Shown one piece after another: positions 1-7,731 of a stretch of DNA of 64,000 nucleotides. Position 1 is the stretch's first letter. Every line of letters begins with the position of its first letter. The DNA is from Ancylobacter defluvii. Lineage in GTDB: Bacteria; Pseudomonadota; Alphaproteobacteria; Rhizobiales; Xanthobacteraceae. The position numbers were made by a program, and so were the translations under genes. The notes under the pieces are model-generated. The model worked only from the letters and a program-made list of their open reading frames with translations, had not been told where the DNA came from and made no database searches. The stretch lies in NCBI RefSeq assembly GCF_018390605.1, contig NZ_JAHBGD010000002.1, forward strand, positions 310,001 to 374,000, given 5' to 3'.

Positions 1-759
1 CGGCAGCACGATGCGGGGCACATGGCGGAATGCCGCCTTGTCGAGCACGACGAACTGGCCCTTGCGCGGCCTTATCGTGAATTCCGGTGTAAAGCCGAGC
101 CGCCGGTCGACGATATCGCCAAACAGCCCGGCCGCGTTCACCACGCTCGACGCCCGCACCTTGCCGGCAGAGGTGGCGAGCTGCCACTCTCCCTCGAAGC
201 GGCCGTCGATGAGCTCCGCCTCGCGCAGGAACACCGCGCCGAGCGCCACCGCCTGGGCAAGATAGGCCAGCGGCGCCGACCAGGGGTCGATGATGTGCTC
301 GCCCGATACCTCGACGGCCGCCACCAGCCTGCCGGAGAGCCCCGGCATGGTCGCCCGCGCCTCGGCACCGGACAGCAGGCGCAATTCGTCGATGCCGTTA
401 TCCCGCCCTTGCGCGGCGATCGCTTCCAGCTTGTCCGCCTCGAGCGCGTTCCAGGCACAGACCAGCGCGCCGGTCTCCACCAGCGGCAGGCCCAAACGAT
501 GGCGGATGGCGAGGTATTCCGCCCGCCCGGCCTTCACCAGCTCCAGCTCAAGGCTACCCGGCGGCGCGTCGAAGCCGGTGTGCAAGATGGCGCTGTTGGC
601 CTTGGAGGCGCCGGACAGCAGATCGCTGCCCTTCTCGATCACCACCACACGTGCGCCTTCCAGCGCGAAACGCCGGGCGACCGCACAGCCCACCACGCCG
701 GCACCGATGATGGCGACGTCGAACAGATCCGGTGATGGCGGGGTTGTTGTGTGGAGCAT
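1..759 (-). CDS. FAD-dependent oxidoreductase, GlpA/LhgO-like (partial, runs off left edge)
   Basis: The reading frame is open from an ATG at 759 to the window edge, giving 253 residues of an N-terminal part. A dinucleotide-binding motif GAGVVG lies near residue 20, followed by an ExG-type strand end (VVVIEKG) and a segment SKANSAILHTGFD typical of the GlpA/LhgO branch of the DAO superfamily. These are flavoproteins oxidising a hydroxy acid or glycerol-3-phosphate-like substrate. A purine-rich ribosome site (AAGGGAG) precedes the start. It is the last visible gene of the TRAP operon, which suggests it oxidises the imported substrate or a product of it. The substrate cannot be told from sequence. 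Confidence 0.85.
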   Translation of the reverse strand, partial: MLHTTTPPSPDLFDVAIIGAGVVGCAVARRFALEGARVVVIEKGSDLLSGASKANSAILHTGFDAPPGSLELELVKAGRAEYLAIRHRLGLPLVETGALVCAWNALEADKLEAIAAQGRDNGIDELRLLSGAEARATMPGLSGRLVAAVEVSGEHIIDPWSAPLAYLAQAVALGAVFLREAELIDGRFEGEWQLATSAGKVRASSVVNAAGLFGDIVDRRLGFTPEFTIRPRKGQFVVLDKAAFRHVPRIVLP

Positions 760-845
760 GGCGCTCCCTTCCTGTCGTCATCCCGCGGCCGGGAACTCCG
801 GCCGCGTCACATCCTGTCGGCCGCACCGGGCGGCGGTCGTCAAAG

Positions 846-870
846 CCCCACCCCGGATTCCGGGGTGGGG
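846..870. other. Intercistronic GC hairpin after dctP
   Basis: Two 11-base arms, CCCCACCCCGG and its exact complement, are separated by three bases. The hairpin lies just downstream of the dctP stop and upstream of the oxidoreductase start. There is no U-tract on the transcript side, so it is more likely an mRNA-stabilising or partial attenuation hairpin than a full terminator (inference). Confidence 0.6.
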
Positions 871-891
871 CGCGAGTCTGCCCGAAATCGC

Positions 892-1986
892 TCAGCGATA
901 AGGGTAGCCGGCCTTCTGCATGGTCTCGTCGTATTTCTTGAACGCCTGCACCACCCGTCCGGCACGCGGGCTGGAAGCGGCGATCTCGTCCCAGAAGCCC
1001 TTGGAATCGGTCACGACCTTGTTCCAGTCCTCGGCCGGCAGCGCGGTCAGCTCCATCTTCTCGCCTTCCACGCGCAGCTTGGCCTCGCCACCCCAGTACC
1101 AGACGTCGCGATAATAATGCGACTGGTCGATGCTCATCAGGAACAGCTCCTTCAGATGCGGCGGCACCTTCGCCCAGCTCGGCGAATTGGCGAAGTAGCT
1201 GCCGAACCAGGCGCCGGTGACGGAGTTGGACAGCGCGTAGTTGCACACGTCCGCCCAACCCACCTCATAGGCTTCGGTGAAACCGCACCAGGCGACGCCG
1301 TCGAGTTCGCCGGTCTGCAGGGCGACCTCGACATTGTCCCACGGGATCGTCACCGGCACGAGGCCGTAGCGCGAGAGGAACTTGCCGGCGGTCGGCACGC
1401 CGAACACCCGCAGGCCGTTCATGTCCGCGAGGCTCTTGATCGGCTTGTTGACGGTGAAGATGTGCAGCGGGTCCCAGGCGCCGGTCGACAGCCAGGTGAC
1501 GTTGGGAACGTCGGCATAGGCCTCTTCCCAGATCTCCTTGAGGCCGTAATAGCGGAACAGCGCCGGCACATCGAGGCTGTAGCGGGTGGCAAAGGGGAAG
1601 TAGCCACCGAACACGGCGATATCGACCGGCGAGGCCATGGTCGCTTCGTCCGACTGCACCGCATCGAGCGTGCCGGCCTGCAGCGCACGGAACAGGTCGG
1701 CGGTTGGCACCAGCTGGTCGGCGTAATAGAGCTCGATCACCATCTCGCCATTGGCCGCCGCATTGAACGCGTCGATCTGCGGCTTGATGACATGGGCGCC
1801 GAGCGGCGCCCCGGAATAGGTCTGCAGACGCCATTTGATCGGGCCGGTCTGGGCATTCACGTAAGGCGCGGCGACAGTCGAGCTGACGAGCGCGGCGCCC
1901 GCACCGAGACCTGCCTTTCCAAGGAAATTCCGGCGCGTGGCAAGGATCTTATCCGAAGGACTCTGCTTCTTTGCGTCGTCAGTCAT
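892..1986 (-). CDS. TRAP transporter periplasmic solute-binding subunit (DctP family)
   Basis: A 364-residue protein with a twin-arginine signal: RRNFLGKAG near residue 18, a hydrophobic Ala/Gly stretch and a cut site after VNAQ. The mature part resembles TakP-type binding proteins of the mannitol/chloroaromatic/2-oxoacid branch (IKWRLQTYSG start, later TGELDGVAWCG). It would capture an organic acid-like ligand in the periplasm and hand it to the DctQM permease. It is third in the dctQ-dctM-dctP-oxidoreductase order, 40 bases after dctM. The ligand is unknown. The downstream flavoprotein and the divergent GlpR-like repressor suggest a hydroxy acid or polyol derivative. Confidence 0.9.
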   Translation of the reverse strand: MTDDAKKQSPSDKILATRRNFLGKAGLGAGAALVSSTVAAPYVNAQTGPIKWRLQTYSGAPLGAHVIKPQIDAFNAAANGEMVIELYYADQLVPTADLFRALQAGTLDAVQSDEATMASPVDIAVFGGYFPFATRYSLDVPALFRYYGLKEIWEEAYADVPNVTWLSTGAWDPLHIFTVNKPIKSLADMNGLRVFGVPTAGKFLSRYGLVPVTIPWDNVEVALQTGELDGVAWCGFTEAYEVGWADVCNYALSNSVTGAWFGSYFANSPSWAKVPPHLKELFLMSIDQSHYYRDVWYWGGEAKLRVEGEKMELTALPAEDWNKVVTDSKGFWDEIAASSPRAGRVVQAFKKYDETMQKAGYPYR

Positions 1987-2026
1987 CTGCTTCTCCTCTG
2001 GTTTGATGGTTTTATTGCTGCACTGA

Positions 2027-3364
2027 TCAGCCTTTGACCCTGATCTGCTCAGGAAGCCACAGCGCGATCTGCGGGAATATCATCAGGATGATGATCGTCA
2101 GCATCATGATCGCGGAGAAGGGCCAGATCGACCTGTAGATGTCGACGAGGGTGATCTCCTTCGGCGCCAGCGAGCGCATGAGGAACAGGTTGTAGCCGAA
2201 TGGAGGGGTGATGTAGGCGATCTGGCAGGTGATCGTGTAGAGAATGCCATACCAGATCAGCTGGTTGTCGAAGCCGAGGTCGAGCGCCTTCACCAGCGGG
2301 ATGTAGAGCGGCGCCACGATGACCAGCATCGCGGTATCGTCGAGGAACATCCCCATGACGATGAAGCTGAGCTGCATCATGATGATGATGGTCCAGGGAT
2401 TGAGGTCCCACTGGCGGATGAACAGGAACTCGATCGCCTTCACCGCGCCGAGTCCGTCGAAGATCGCGCCGAAGGCAAGCGCGGCGAGGATGAGCCACAT
2501 GAACATGCAGGAGACGTTCAGCGTCTTCAGCGAAGTGTCGCGGATCACCGGCCAGTTGAACCGACCCTTGGCAATGGCCGCAAGTGTAGCCGCGGTGGCA
2601 CCAACCGCCGAGCTTTCCACGAGGCTCGTGTAGCCGAAGACAAAAAGCCCGGTCATGAAGAAAAAGATGGCGAAGGGAATGATGCCCGCCCGCGCCAGGG
2701 CCAACTTCTCGCGAAGCGGCATGTTCAGTTCATCGTCCGTCAGCTCGGGCGCAAGTTTGGGATTCAGCTTCACACGGACATAGATGTAGAGAATGAACAT
2801 CGCCGCCATGAGCAGGCCGGGGAACACGCCGGCGAACCACAGCTTCGACACCGGCTGGCGGGCGATCATGCCGTAGAGTACCAGCACGACCGATGGCGGG
2901 ATAAGGATGCCGAGCGAGGATCCGCCCTGCACCACGCCCGAAATCAGCACCTTGTCGTAGCCGCGACGGATCATTTCCGGTAGCGCGATGGTGGCGCCGA
3001 TCGCCATGCCGGCCACGGAAAGCCCGTTCATGGCGGAGATGATGACCATCAGGAAGATCGTGCCAATGGCCAGACCGCCGGTGAAGCGGCCGAACCAGAC
3101 ATGCAGGGCTCTGTAGAGATCCTCCGCGATCCCGGCCTCCGCCAGGATGTAGCCCATGTAGATGAACATGGGCAGCGTCAGCATCGCGTACCAGTTGAAC
3201 AGCTTGAAGACCTGGTTGAACGGCAGGTCCATCGCGCCCGGACCATAGAGCAGGAGGCCCGCAGCGGACGCGACAAAGCCGATGCCGGCGAAGACGAGCT
3301 GCCCCGAGAGAAGCGCCAGGATCATCGACGCGAACATAAGGAGCGCGATCATCTCATAGCTCAT
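2027..3364 (-). CDS. TRAP transporter large permease (DctM)
   Basis: A 445-residue, highly hydrophobic protein with about twelve predicted membrane segments, the usual length for DctM. Family-typical stretches include GLSVAGMAIGATIALPEM and QGGSSLGILIPPSV. DctM is the Na+-coupled transport subunit that works with DctQ and the periplasmic DctP. Its ATG overlaps the last base of the dctQ stop (TGATG), so the two are translationally coupled. No frame damage is visible. Confidence 0.93.
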   Translation of the reverse strand: MSYEMIALLMFASMILALLSGQLVFAGIGFVASAAGLLLYGPGAMDLPFNQVFKLFNWYAMLTLPMFIYMGYILAEAGIAEDLYRALHVWFGRFTGGLAIGTIFLMVIISAMNGLSVAGMAIGATIALPEMIRRGYDKVLISGVVQGGSSLGILIPPSVVLVLYGMIARQPVSKLWFAGVFPGLLMAAMFILYIYVRVKLNPKLAPELTDDELNMPLREKLALARAGIIPFAIFFFMTGLFVFGYTSLVESSAVGATAATLAAIAKGRFNWPVIRDTSLKTLNVSCMFMWLILAALAFGAIFDGLGAVKAIEFLFIRQWDLNPWTIIIMMQLSFIVMGMFLDDTAMLVIVAPLYIPLVKALDLGFDNQLIWYGILYTITCQIAYITPPFGYNLFLMRSLAPKEITLVDIYRSIWPFSAIMMLTIIILMIFPQIALWLPEQIRVKG

Positions 3365-3912
3365 CAGAGCTTCTCCCCGCGCAGCGTGGCGATATGCTTG
3401 AAGACGAGCGAGAAAGACTGCATCAGCATCAGCACGAGGCAGACGGTCAGCAGCGCCTTGATCGGGATCACCGAGGGGTTCCAGATCGAGAAGCGCTTCT
3501 CATTCGTGGCGATGGCGTATTGCAGGCTGGAGATCGACCCGGCGAGCATTACGCCGAGATAGAAGATCAGGCAGCCGATGGTCGCGAGGTCGATCTTGGC
3601 CTTGCCGCGCTCGGAGAGCGTCGCATACCAGAGATCCATGCGGACATGCTCGCCATTCCTCAGCGTGAAAGGCCCGCCCATGAAGTAATAGGCCGCGAGC
3701 AGGAACTGGGTCAGCTCCACCGCCCAGTGCACCGGCATCTTGATCAGGTTGCGGGTAATGGCATCGAAGATCAGTGCCGCGCCCATGAAGAACACCAGCG
3801 AGGCCGCGAGGTAGCCGACATAATCGGAGATCGCGTCGGTCACACGCACATAGCGGGCGATGACACCCCAGACGCCACCGCCCTTTCGCTTCACCACATC
3901 TTCCGAAGTCAC
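3364..3912 (-). CDS. TRAP transporter small permease (DctQ)
   Basis: About 182 residues from a GTG at 3912, which has GGAG seven bases upstream. The frame stays open to an ATG at 4116, but that extension is Arg/Ser-rich, not DctQ-like, and is rejected. The protein has four hydrophobic segments (for example YLAASLVFFMGAALIF and LATIGCLIFYLGVMLAG) and the DctQ-typical NGEHVRMDLWYATLSE in the middle. DctQ bridges DctM and the binding protein. It is the first gene of the operon, with a long regulatory region upstream. Confidence 0.85.
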   Translation of the reverse strand: MTSEDVVKRKGGGVWGVIARYVRVTDAISDYVGYLAASLVFFMGAALIFDAITRNLIKMPVHWAVELTQFLLAAYYFMGGPFTLRNGEHVRMDLWYATLSERGKAKIDLATIGCLIFYLGVMLAGSISSLQYAIATNEKRFSIWNPSVIPIKALLTVCLVLMLMQSFSLVFKHIATLRGEKL

Positions 3913-4234
3913 ACATCGCTCCGTTGCTCGCCGGGCAGATCCCGCCCGGGAAACCGCCGCACCGCCGCGAGGCGGCACGGACACAGGCACACAGCACCCC
4001 TCCCGCGATCGGGTCACGCCCGCGCGCTTACGATGACTATGCTTTGAAGCTGCACGGCTGGGCCTGGAAAGCCCTCCGGCGCGGGCTATTTCGCGCGCCT
4101 GCACCCCGCAATGCACCTGCTGAAACCGGTCATCTGCCTTCCCCTCGCAGGCTATGCACCACCATTGTGCATGCCTTCTTTCTTCGCATATTCCGCACTG
4201 TACCGAGTTTCCATCTGAAGGGAAGCCCGATTTT

Positions 4235-4320
4235 TGACATTATTGACCGTTTGGGCAATCGATCAGATCCATATATGACCGAATGACCGATTTATCTTTG
4301 CGTATTTGACCATATGGTCA
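4235..4320. promoter_or_regulatory. TGACC-box array, candidate DeoR/GlpR-type operators
   Basis: The dctQ-deoR intergenic region (3913-4472) has an AT-rich core in which TGAC-type boxes recur: TGACAT at 4235, TGACCG at 4244, 4276 and 4284, and a perfect 14-base palindrome TGACCATATGGTCA at 4307-4320. The spacing of about 8-9 bases in two pairs (4235/4244, 4276/4284) suggests arrayed half-sites. Position between the divergent regulator and TRAP operon fits autoregulated repression. Binding is inference. Confidence 0.55.
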
Positions 4321-4472
4321 TCATATGCTGTGCTGAGTGGAATGACGATGCGGCATCGAGAGCCCGGATGCGCAACCATCCGCCCCGCCCCGCAATGATT
4401 GACCGCTCAGGCGGACTGACTTACCGATTCCTTCCGTCGTGGCTTTGCCGCGAATGCTGTTGAGGACACACC

Positions 4473-5249
4473 GTGCAGCCTTCCTCGCGCTTTGAAGAGA
4501 TCATTGCGCTGCTCGCCCACTCCGGGGAAATGACCGTCGAGGCGCTGGCGGATCGTCTCAACGTCTCCCGCGAAACGGTTCGCCGTGACCTCGCTCGGCT
4601 CGATACCGACGGTCGCCTGCGGAGGTTCCATGGCGGCGCCAAGACCATCGCGGTGCCTGCCGCGGTGATGGAAAACGAGTGGCCCTTCGCCCAGCGCATG
4701 GCGCAGAACGCGATGGCCAAGAAAGCCATCGCCGCCGCAGCCGCCCCGTTGTTCGAGCCCGACGATTCACTGTTCATCGACACCGGCAGCACCACCATCG
4801 CCTTCGCCGAGGCGCTGGCCTCCAGCCAGGCGCTGGTAACGATCACCAATTCGCCGCGCATCGCTGCGACGCTGGCCGCCGGCCACAGCCACAAGGTGTT
4901 CCTTATCGGCGGTGCCTATGGCGTGGATGCCGGCGAGAGCCTCGGCCCGCTCGCCCTGGAGCAGATCGGCAAGTTCCGCGCCCGCCATGCCGTACTCACC
5001 ATCGGCGCCATCGACCAGGCCAGCGTCATGGATTTCGACGTCCAGGAGGCCGAGGTTGCCAAGGCGATGATCGAACGCGCCGACCGCGTCACCGTGCTCG
5101 CCGATCACTCCAAATTCGATCGTCGCGCGGTGTTCGAGGTCGCCCCCCTCGCCCGCATCGACACGCTGGTGACCGACCTTGCCCCGACCGAGTCGATGGC
5201 ACGAGCGATCGCCGCTGCCGGCATTGAGCTGATCGTCGCCAGCGCCTGA
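4473..5249 (+). CDS. DeoR/GlpR family transcriptional repressor
   Basis: A 258-residue protein. Residues about 5-60 form the DeoR winged helix, with the classic LNVSRETVRRDLARLD recognition helix and then GRLRRFHGGA. The rest is a DeoRC sugar-phosphate sensor domain of the isomerase-like fold (FIDTGSTTIAFAEAL, LIGGAYG, LTIGAIDQ, ADHSKFDRR). Such proteins repress catabolic operons until a phosphorylated intermediate binds. It diverges from the TRAP transporter/oxidoreductase operon and probably controls it through the TGACC boxes between them. Full length and intact. Confidence 0.92.
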   Translation: MQPSSRFEEIIALLAHSGEMTVEALADRLNVSRETVRRDLARLDTDGRLRRFHGGAKTIAVPAAVMENEWPFAQRMAQNAMAKKAIAAAAAPLFEPDDSLFIDTGSTTIAFAEALASSQALVTITNSPRIAATLAAGHSHKVFLIGGAYGVDAGESLGPLALEQIGKFRARHAVLTIGAIDQASVMDFDVQEAEVAKAMIERADRVTVLADHSKFDRRAVFEVAPLARIDTLVTDLAPTESMARAIAAAGIELIVASA

Positions 5250-5444
5250 TCCGTCATCCGGCCGAAGCATTTCGGATCATCGGCATGGCTGAAGGAAAAC
5301 CGATCCTGCCCGGTGATATCCGCGGCAAGGCACGACACCGCGGCGGAACGCCAAGACCACTGCCTTGAGCTACTCGGCCAATGTTTCCCGCGCATGAGTG
5401 GCCGCTCGCCCCATACCGGCGACGACGACTATCGGGACTGCCGA

Positions 5445-6152
5445 TTATCCACCCTTGGGCCGCGGCGCTGCGGTGCCGGCCTCCGGCATCCGCGACGCCT
5501 GCGCCGACGACCACTGCGTCATGTAAGTCGCAGTGAGGTCGAGGATCATCGCTTCTACCGCCGGATGCGTCGGCAGTTGCGCATGGGCGACGAACCGGGC
5601 GCCCGCCGCCCAGGCGTCGATGTTGCGGGCACCGCGCACATCCGGGAAGCCCGGGCCATGAATGTTGATGCAGCGGACCACCGGGCAGGACGGCGATCCG
5701 GGCGCCGCGTCGATGGTGATCACCAGCGGCGCGGGTTTCCCTCGCCTCACTAGGTCGCCGGCGAAACGCAGCGCGGTCGAGCCGCCCAACGAATGGCCGA
5801 TGACCACATTCGGCACCGCCCCCACCTGCTTGTTGAGGAAATGCGTGTCGCTCCGCGTGCGGAACCCCTGCTGCCGCAACGGGCGCGACAGGGCGGAAAC
5901 CCCGACATAGTCGTTCTCGACATAGACGCCGAGTCCATCCAGCAGCAGGACCAGCGGAGGCTGAAGCGGGGGCGGTGCCGGGGATGGCCCGAATGGCGGG
6001 CGTGCCGGCGAAGGCTGGCTGGACCACGGCGACCAGAGCGGAGACTGCTGGGCAATTGCCGGCCCGGCCAGGCAAAGCCAACCACACAGCGCACCGGCCA
6101 CCGCCCGAGCACCCAGACCAAAGCCATTGAATCTCACGCCTACGCTCGACAA
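5445..6152 (-). CDS. Secreted alpha/beta hydrolase-like protein
   Basis: Contains the nucleophile elbow GHSLGGS, so Ser is the likely nucleophile. A hydrophobic signal segment (ALCGWLCLAGPAIA) ends before QQSP, followed by a Pro-rich linker, placing it in the periplasm or outside. The C-terminal half has an Asp after a beta strand (ITIDAAPG) and a conserved-looking HPAVEAM His candidate. The frame is open to an ATG at 6188, but AGGAGG sits four bases before a TTG at 6152, which I prefer; this gives about 235 residues. The substrate is unknown, and no neighbour points to one. Confidence 0.7.
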   Translation of the reverse strand: MSSVGVRFNGFGLGARAVAGALCGWLCLAGPAIAQQSPLWSPWSSQPSPARPPFGPSPAPPPLQPPLVLLLDGLGVYVENDYVGVSALSRPLRQQGFRTRSDTHFLNKQVGAVPNVVIGHSLGGSTALRFAGDLVRRGKPAPLVITIDAAPGSPSCPVVRCINIHGPGFPDVRGARNIDAWAAGARFVAHAQLPTHPAVEAMILDLTATYMTQWSSAQASRMPEAGTAAPRPKGG

Positions 6153-6356
6153 TGCGCCTCCTGCCGGTCCCTCGGCGGAACCGCTCATCCGCGGACTGAT
6201 AGCCGACAGGATGAAGCCTGGCTAACGGCGATTTTGCGGCGCACACCATCCACCGGTGCGCTGACGTGGCGCGCCGACATGAAATGTCATCGCGGCACGC
6301 CAACCCGGCGTGTCGTTTCCTGATCCATGAAGGAGTACGGGCGAAGGCAGATACCG

Positions 6357-6626
6357 TCAGGCGGCGTGCGATTGACCCTCATCGCCGGCATGTAGTCCGC
6401 AGGCCATTGCCCAACTGCGGAACGCCGCCCAGGCATGAGCCTGCTGCGAGGGCTCCCGCGCCTGCTCAAGCTGAGTGAGCAGCATTTCCGCGTAGCGCCC
6501 GAGCCTGTCATGGCGCAGCGAACGCAGAAGATGGATCGCGCAAGCCAGCGAGCGGACCTCGATCGTCTCGCGGCCGACATGGACATGAATGGGGTCGGGT
6601 CGGAACTCGGCTACGGTAAGCGTCAT
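6357..6626 (-). CDS. Small DUF982-like protein
   Basis: An 89-residue protein starting MTLTVAEF. A beta-rich start (PIHVHVGRETIEVRSL) is followed by two helices with the ALxxLL/W pattern seen in DUF982 proteins, a small family of unknown function abundant in Rhizobiales. The family call is by resemblance only. It stands alone, with non-coding DNA on both sides. Function unknown. Confidence 0.55.
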   Translation of the reverse strand: MTLTVAEFRPDPIHVHVGRETIEVRSLACAIHLLRSLRHDRLGRYAEMLLTQLEQAREPSQQAHAWAAFRSWAMACGLHAGDEGQSHAA

Positions 6627-7150
6627 GGTGCTGATCCTCCCAAAGCGCGGCCCTTATTATTGGTCGGCCGGCTGGAGCCGCTGCAGCCCACCGCCTTTGC
6701 CTAAAGTATAACGCGAATTTGCATCATTGGCGCGACACCATTCGGTGATCGGGCAGATTTTTATCCGGCGATCGACGCCCGCCGCGCTTCGGCATGAAGA
6801 ATACAGAACATAATACATGGAATCTGGGATACCAGGCGGGCGATCAGTCCATCCGACCTCGGGCACAAGCCGGCCGACGGGTGGTGAAAGCAACCTGCGA
6901 AATTAACCGCCGGCCATTTCCAACGCTCGTGCGGAGTTGAACGACAGGCCGAACAAACTCATCACAGACATACTGACATAACTCGATGATTAAGTGACGC
7001 CCATTATTACATAAACATACTTATATGACGCCGAATAAACGTATATACATCGCCAATCTTACCTGAAATATCCTCTGTATTTTGAATTTTACTTCATGTT
7101 ACGTTGCGATCGGACGACAGCAAGATCGTCCCTTCAAAGAGGAAACGCCA
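6627..7150. other. Non-coding upstream region of the PDC protein gene
   Basis: About 520 bases without a convincing gene. The last 200 bases are strikingly AT-rich compared with the rest of the window, as expected for a promoter region. A motif TTACCTGAAATAT at 7059-7071 closely resembles TTACCTGAAAATAT upstream of the heme receptor gene (10786-10799). That may mark a shared regulator of the heme locus. Confidence 0.4.
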
Positions 7151-7720
7151 ATGTCTATCCGCACGAAGATCGCCGCGCTGGCCGCGGCGACGGTCCTGCT
7201 CGGCTTCGCTCCTGCCCTCGCGCAGGACGAGATGTCCCATGCGGCGGCCGTCACGGCCTATGTGAAAAAGAACATCGAGCCCTGGCTCAGCGACAAGGCC
7301 GTCATCTCCGCCGTCGCGGCCTCCAACAAGGCGCACGCCAAGCTCATGCAGTCCGACATCGACGAACTCGACAACAAGTGGAAGGCCAAGGATCAGGCGC
7401 TGCGCGACAGCACCATGAAGAACAAGCTGGCCGAGTTCCTGACCAAGAAGAAGGAAGCCTCCGGCGGCGTCATCACCGAGGCCTTCGTCATGGACGATCG
7501 CGGCCTCAATGTCGGCCAGACCGACGGCACGTCCGACATGTGGCAGGCCGACGAGGCCAAGTGGCAGAAGACCTATGCGGCGGGTTCCGGCGCCATCTTC
7601 GTCGACAAGGTCGAGGAGGACGGCGGCAAGAAGATCGCCCAGGCCAGCGTGACCATTTCCGACAAGGGGCAGGCGATCGGCGCCGTCACGTTCGGCATCG
7701 ATATCGACAAGCTGAAGTGA
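7151..7720 (+). CDS. Periplasmic PDC/Cache-like sensor-domain protein
   Basis: A 189-residue protein from an ATG at 7151 preceded by AGAGGAAA. An earlier in-frame ATG at 7082 lies in the AT-rich leader and has no ribosome site. A clean signal peptide (ALAAATVLLGFAPALAQ) is followed by a Lys-rich helix and a single PDC-like fold with FVMDDRGLNVGQTDGTSDMWQ, AIFVDKVEE and GQAIGAVTFGIDI, the usual ligand-pocket strands. There is no membrane anchor or signalling domain, so it is a soluble stand-alone sensor or binding domain. It lies tail-to-tail with hmuV. A role in heme or metal handling is inferred from position only. Confidence 0.75.
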   Translation: MSIRTKIAALAAATVLLGFAPALAQDEMSHAAAVTAYVKKNIEPWLSDKAVISAVAASNKAHAKLMQSDIDELDNKWKAKDQALRDSTMKNKLAEFLTKKKEASGGVITEAFVMDDRGLNVGQTDGTSDMWQADEAKWQKTYAAGSGAIFVDKVEEDGGKKIAQASVTISDKGQAIGAVTFGIDIDKLK

Positions 7721-7731
7721 GTCGCCGCGCC

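Noticed and set aside
3913-4116. N-terminal extension of DctQ
   Set aside because: It is Arg/Ser-rich, lacks similarity to DctQ and would cover part of the regulatory region. A GTG with a good ribosome site at 3912 fits the family.
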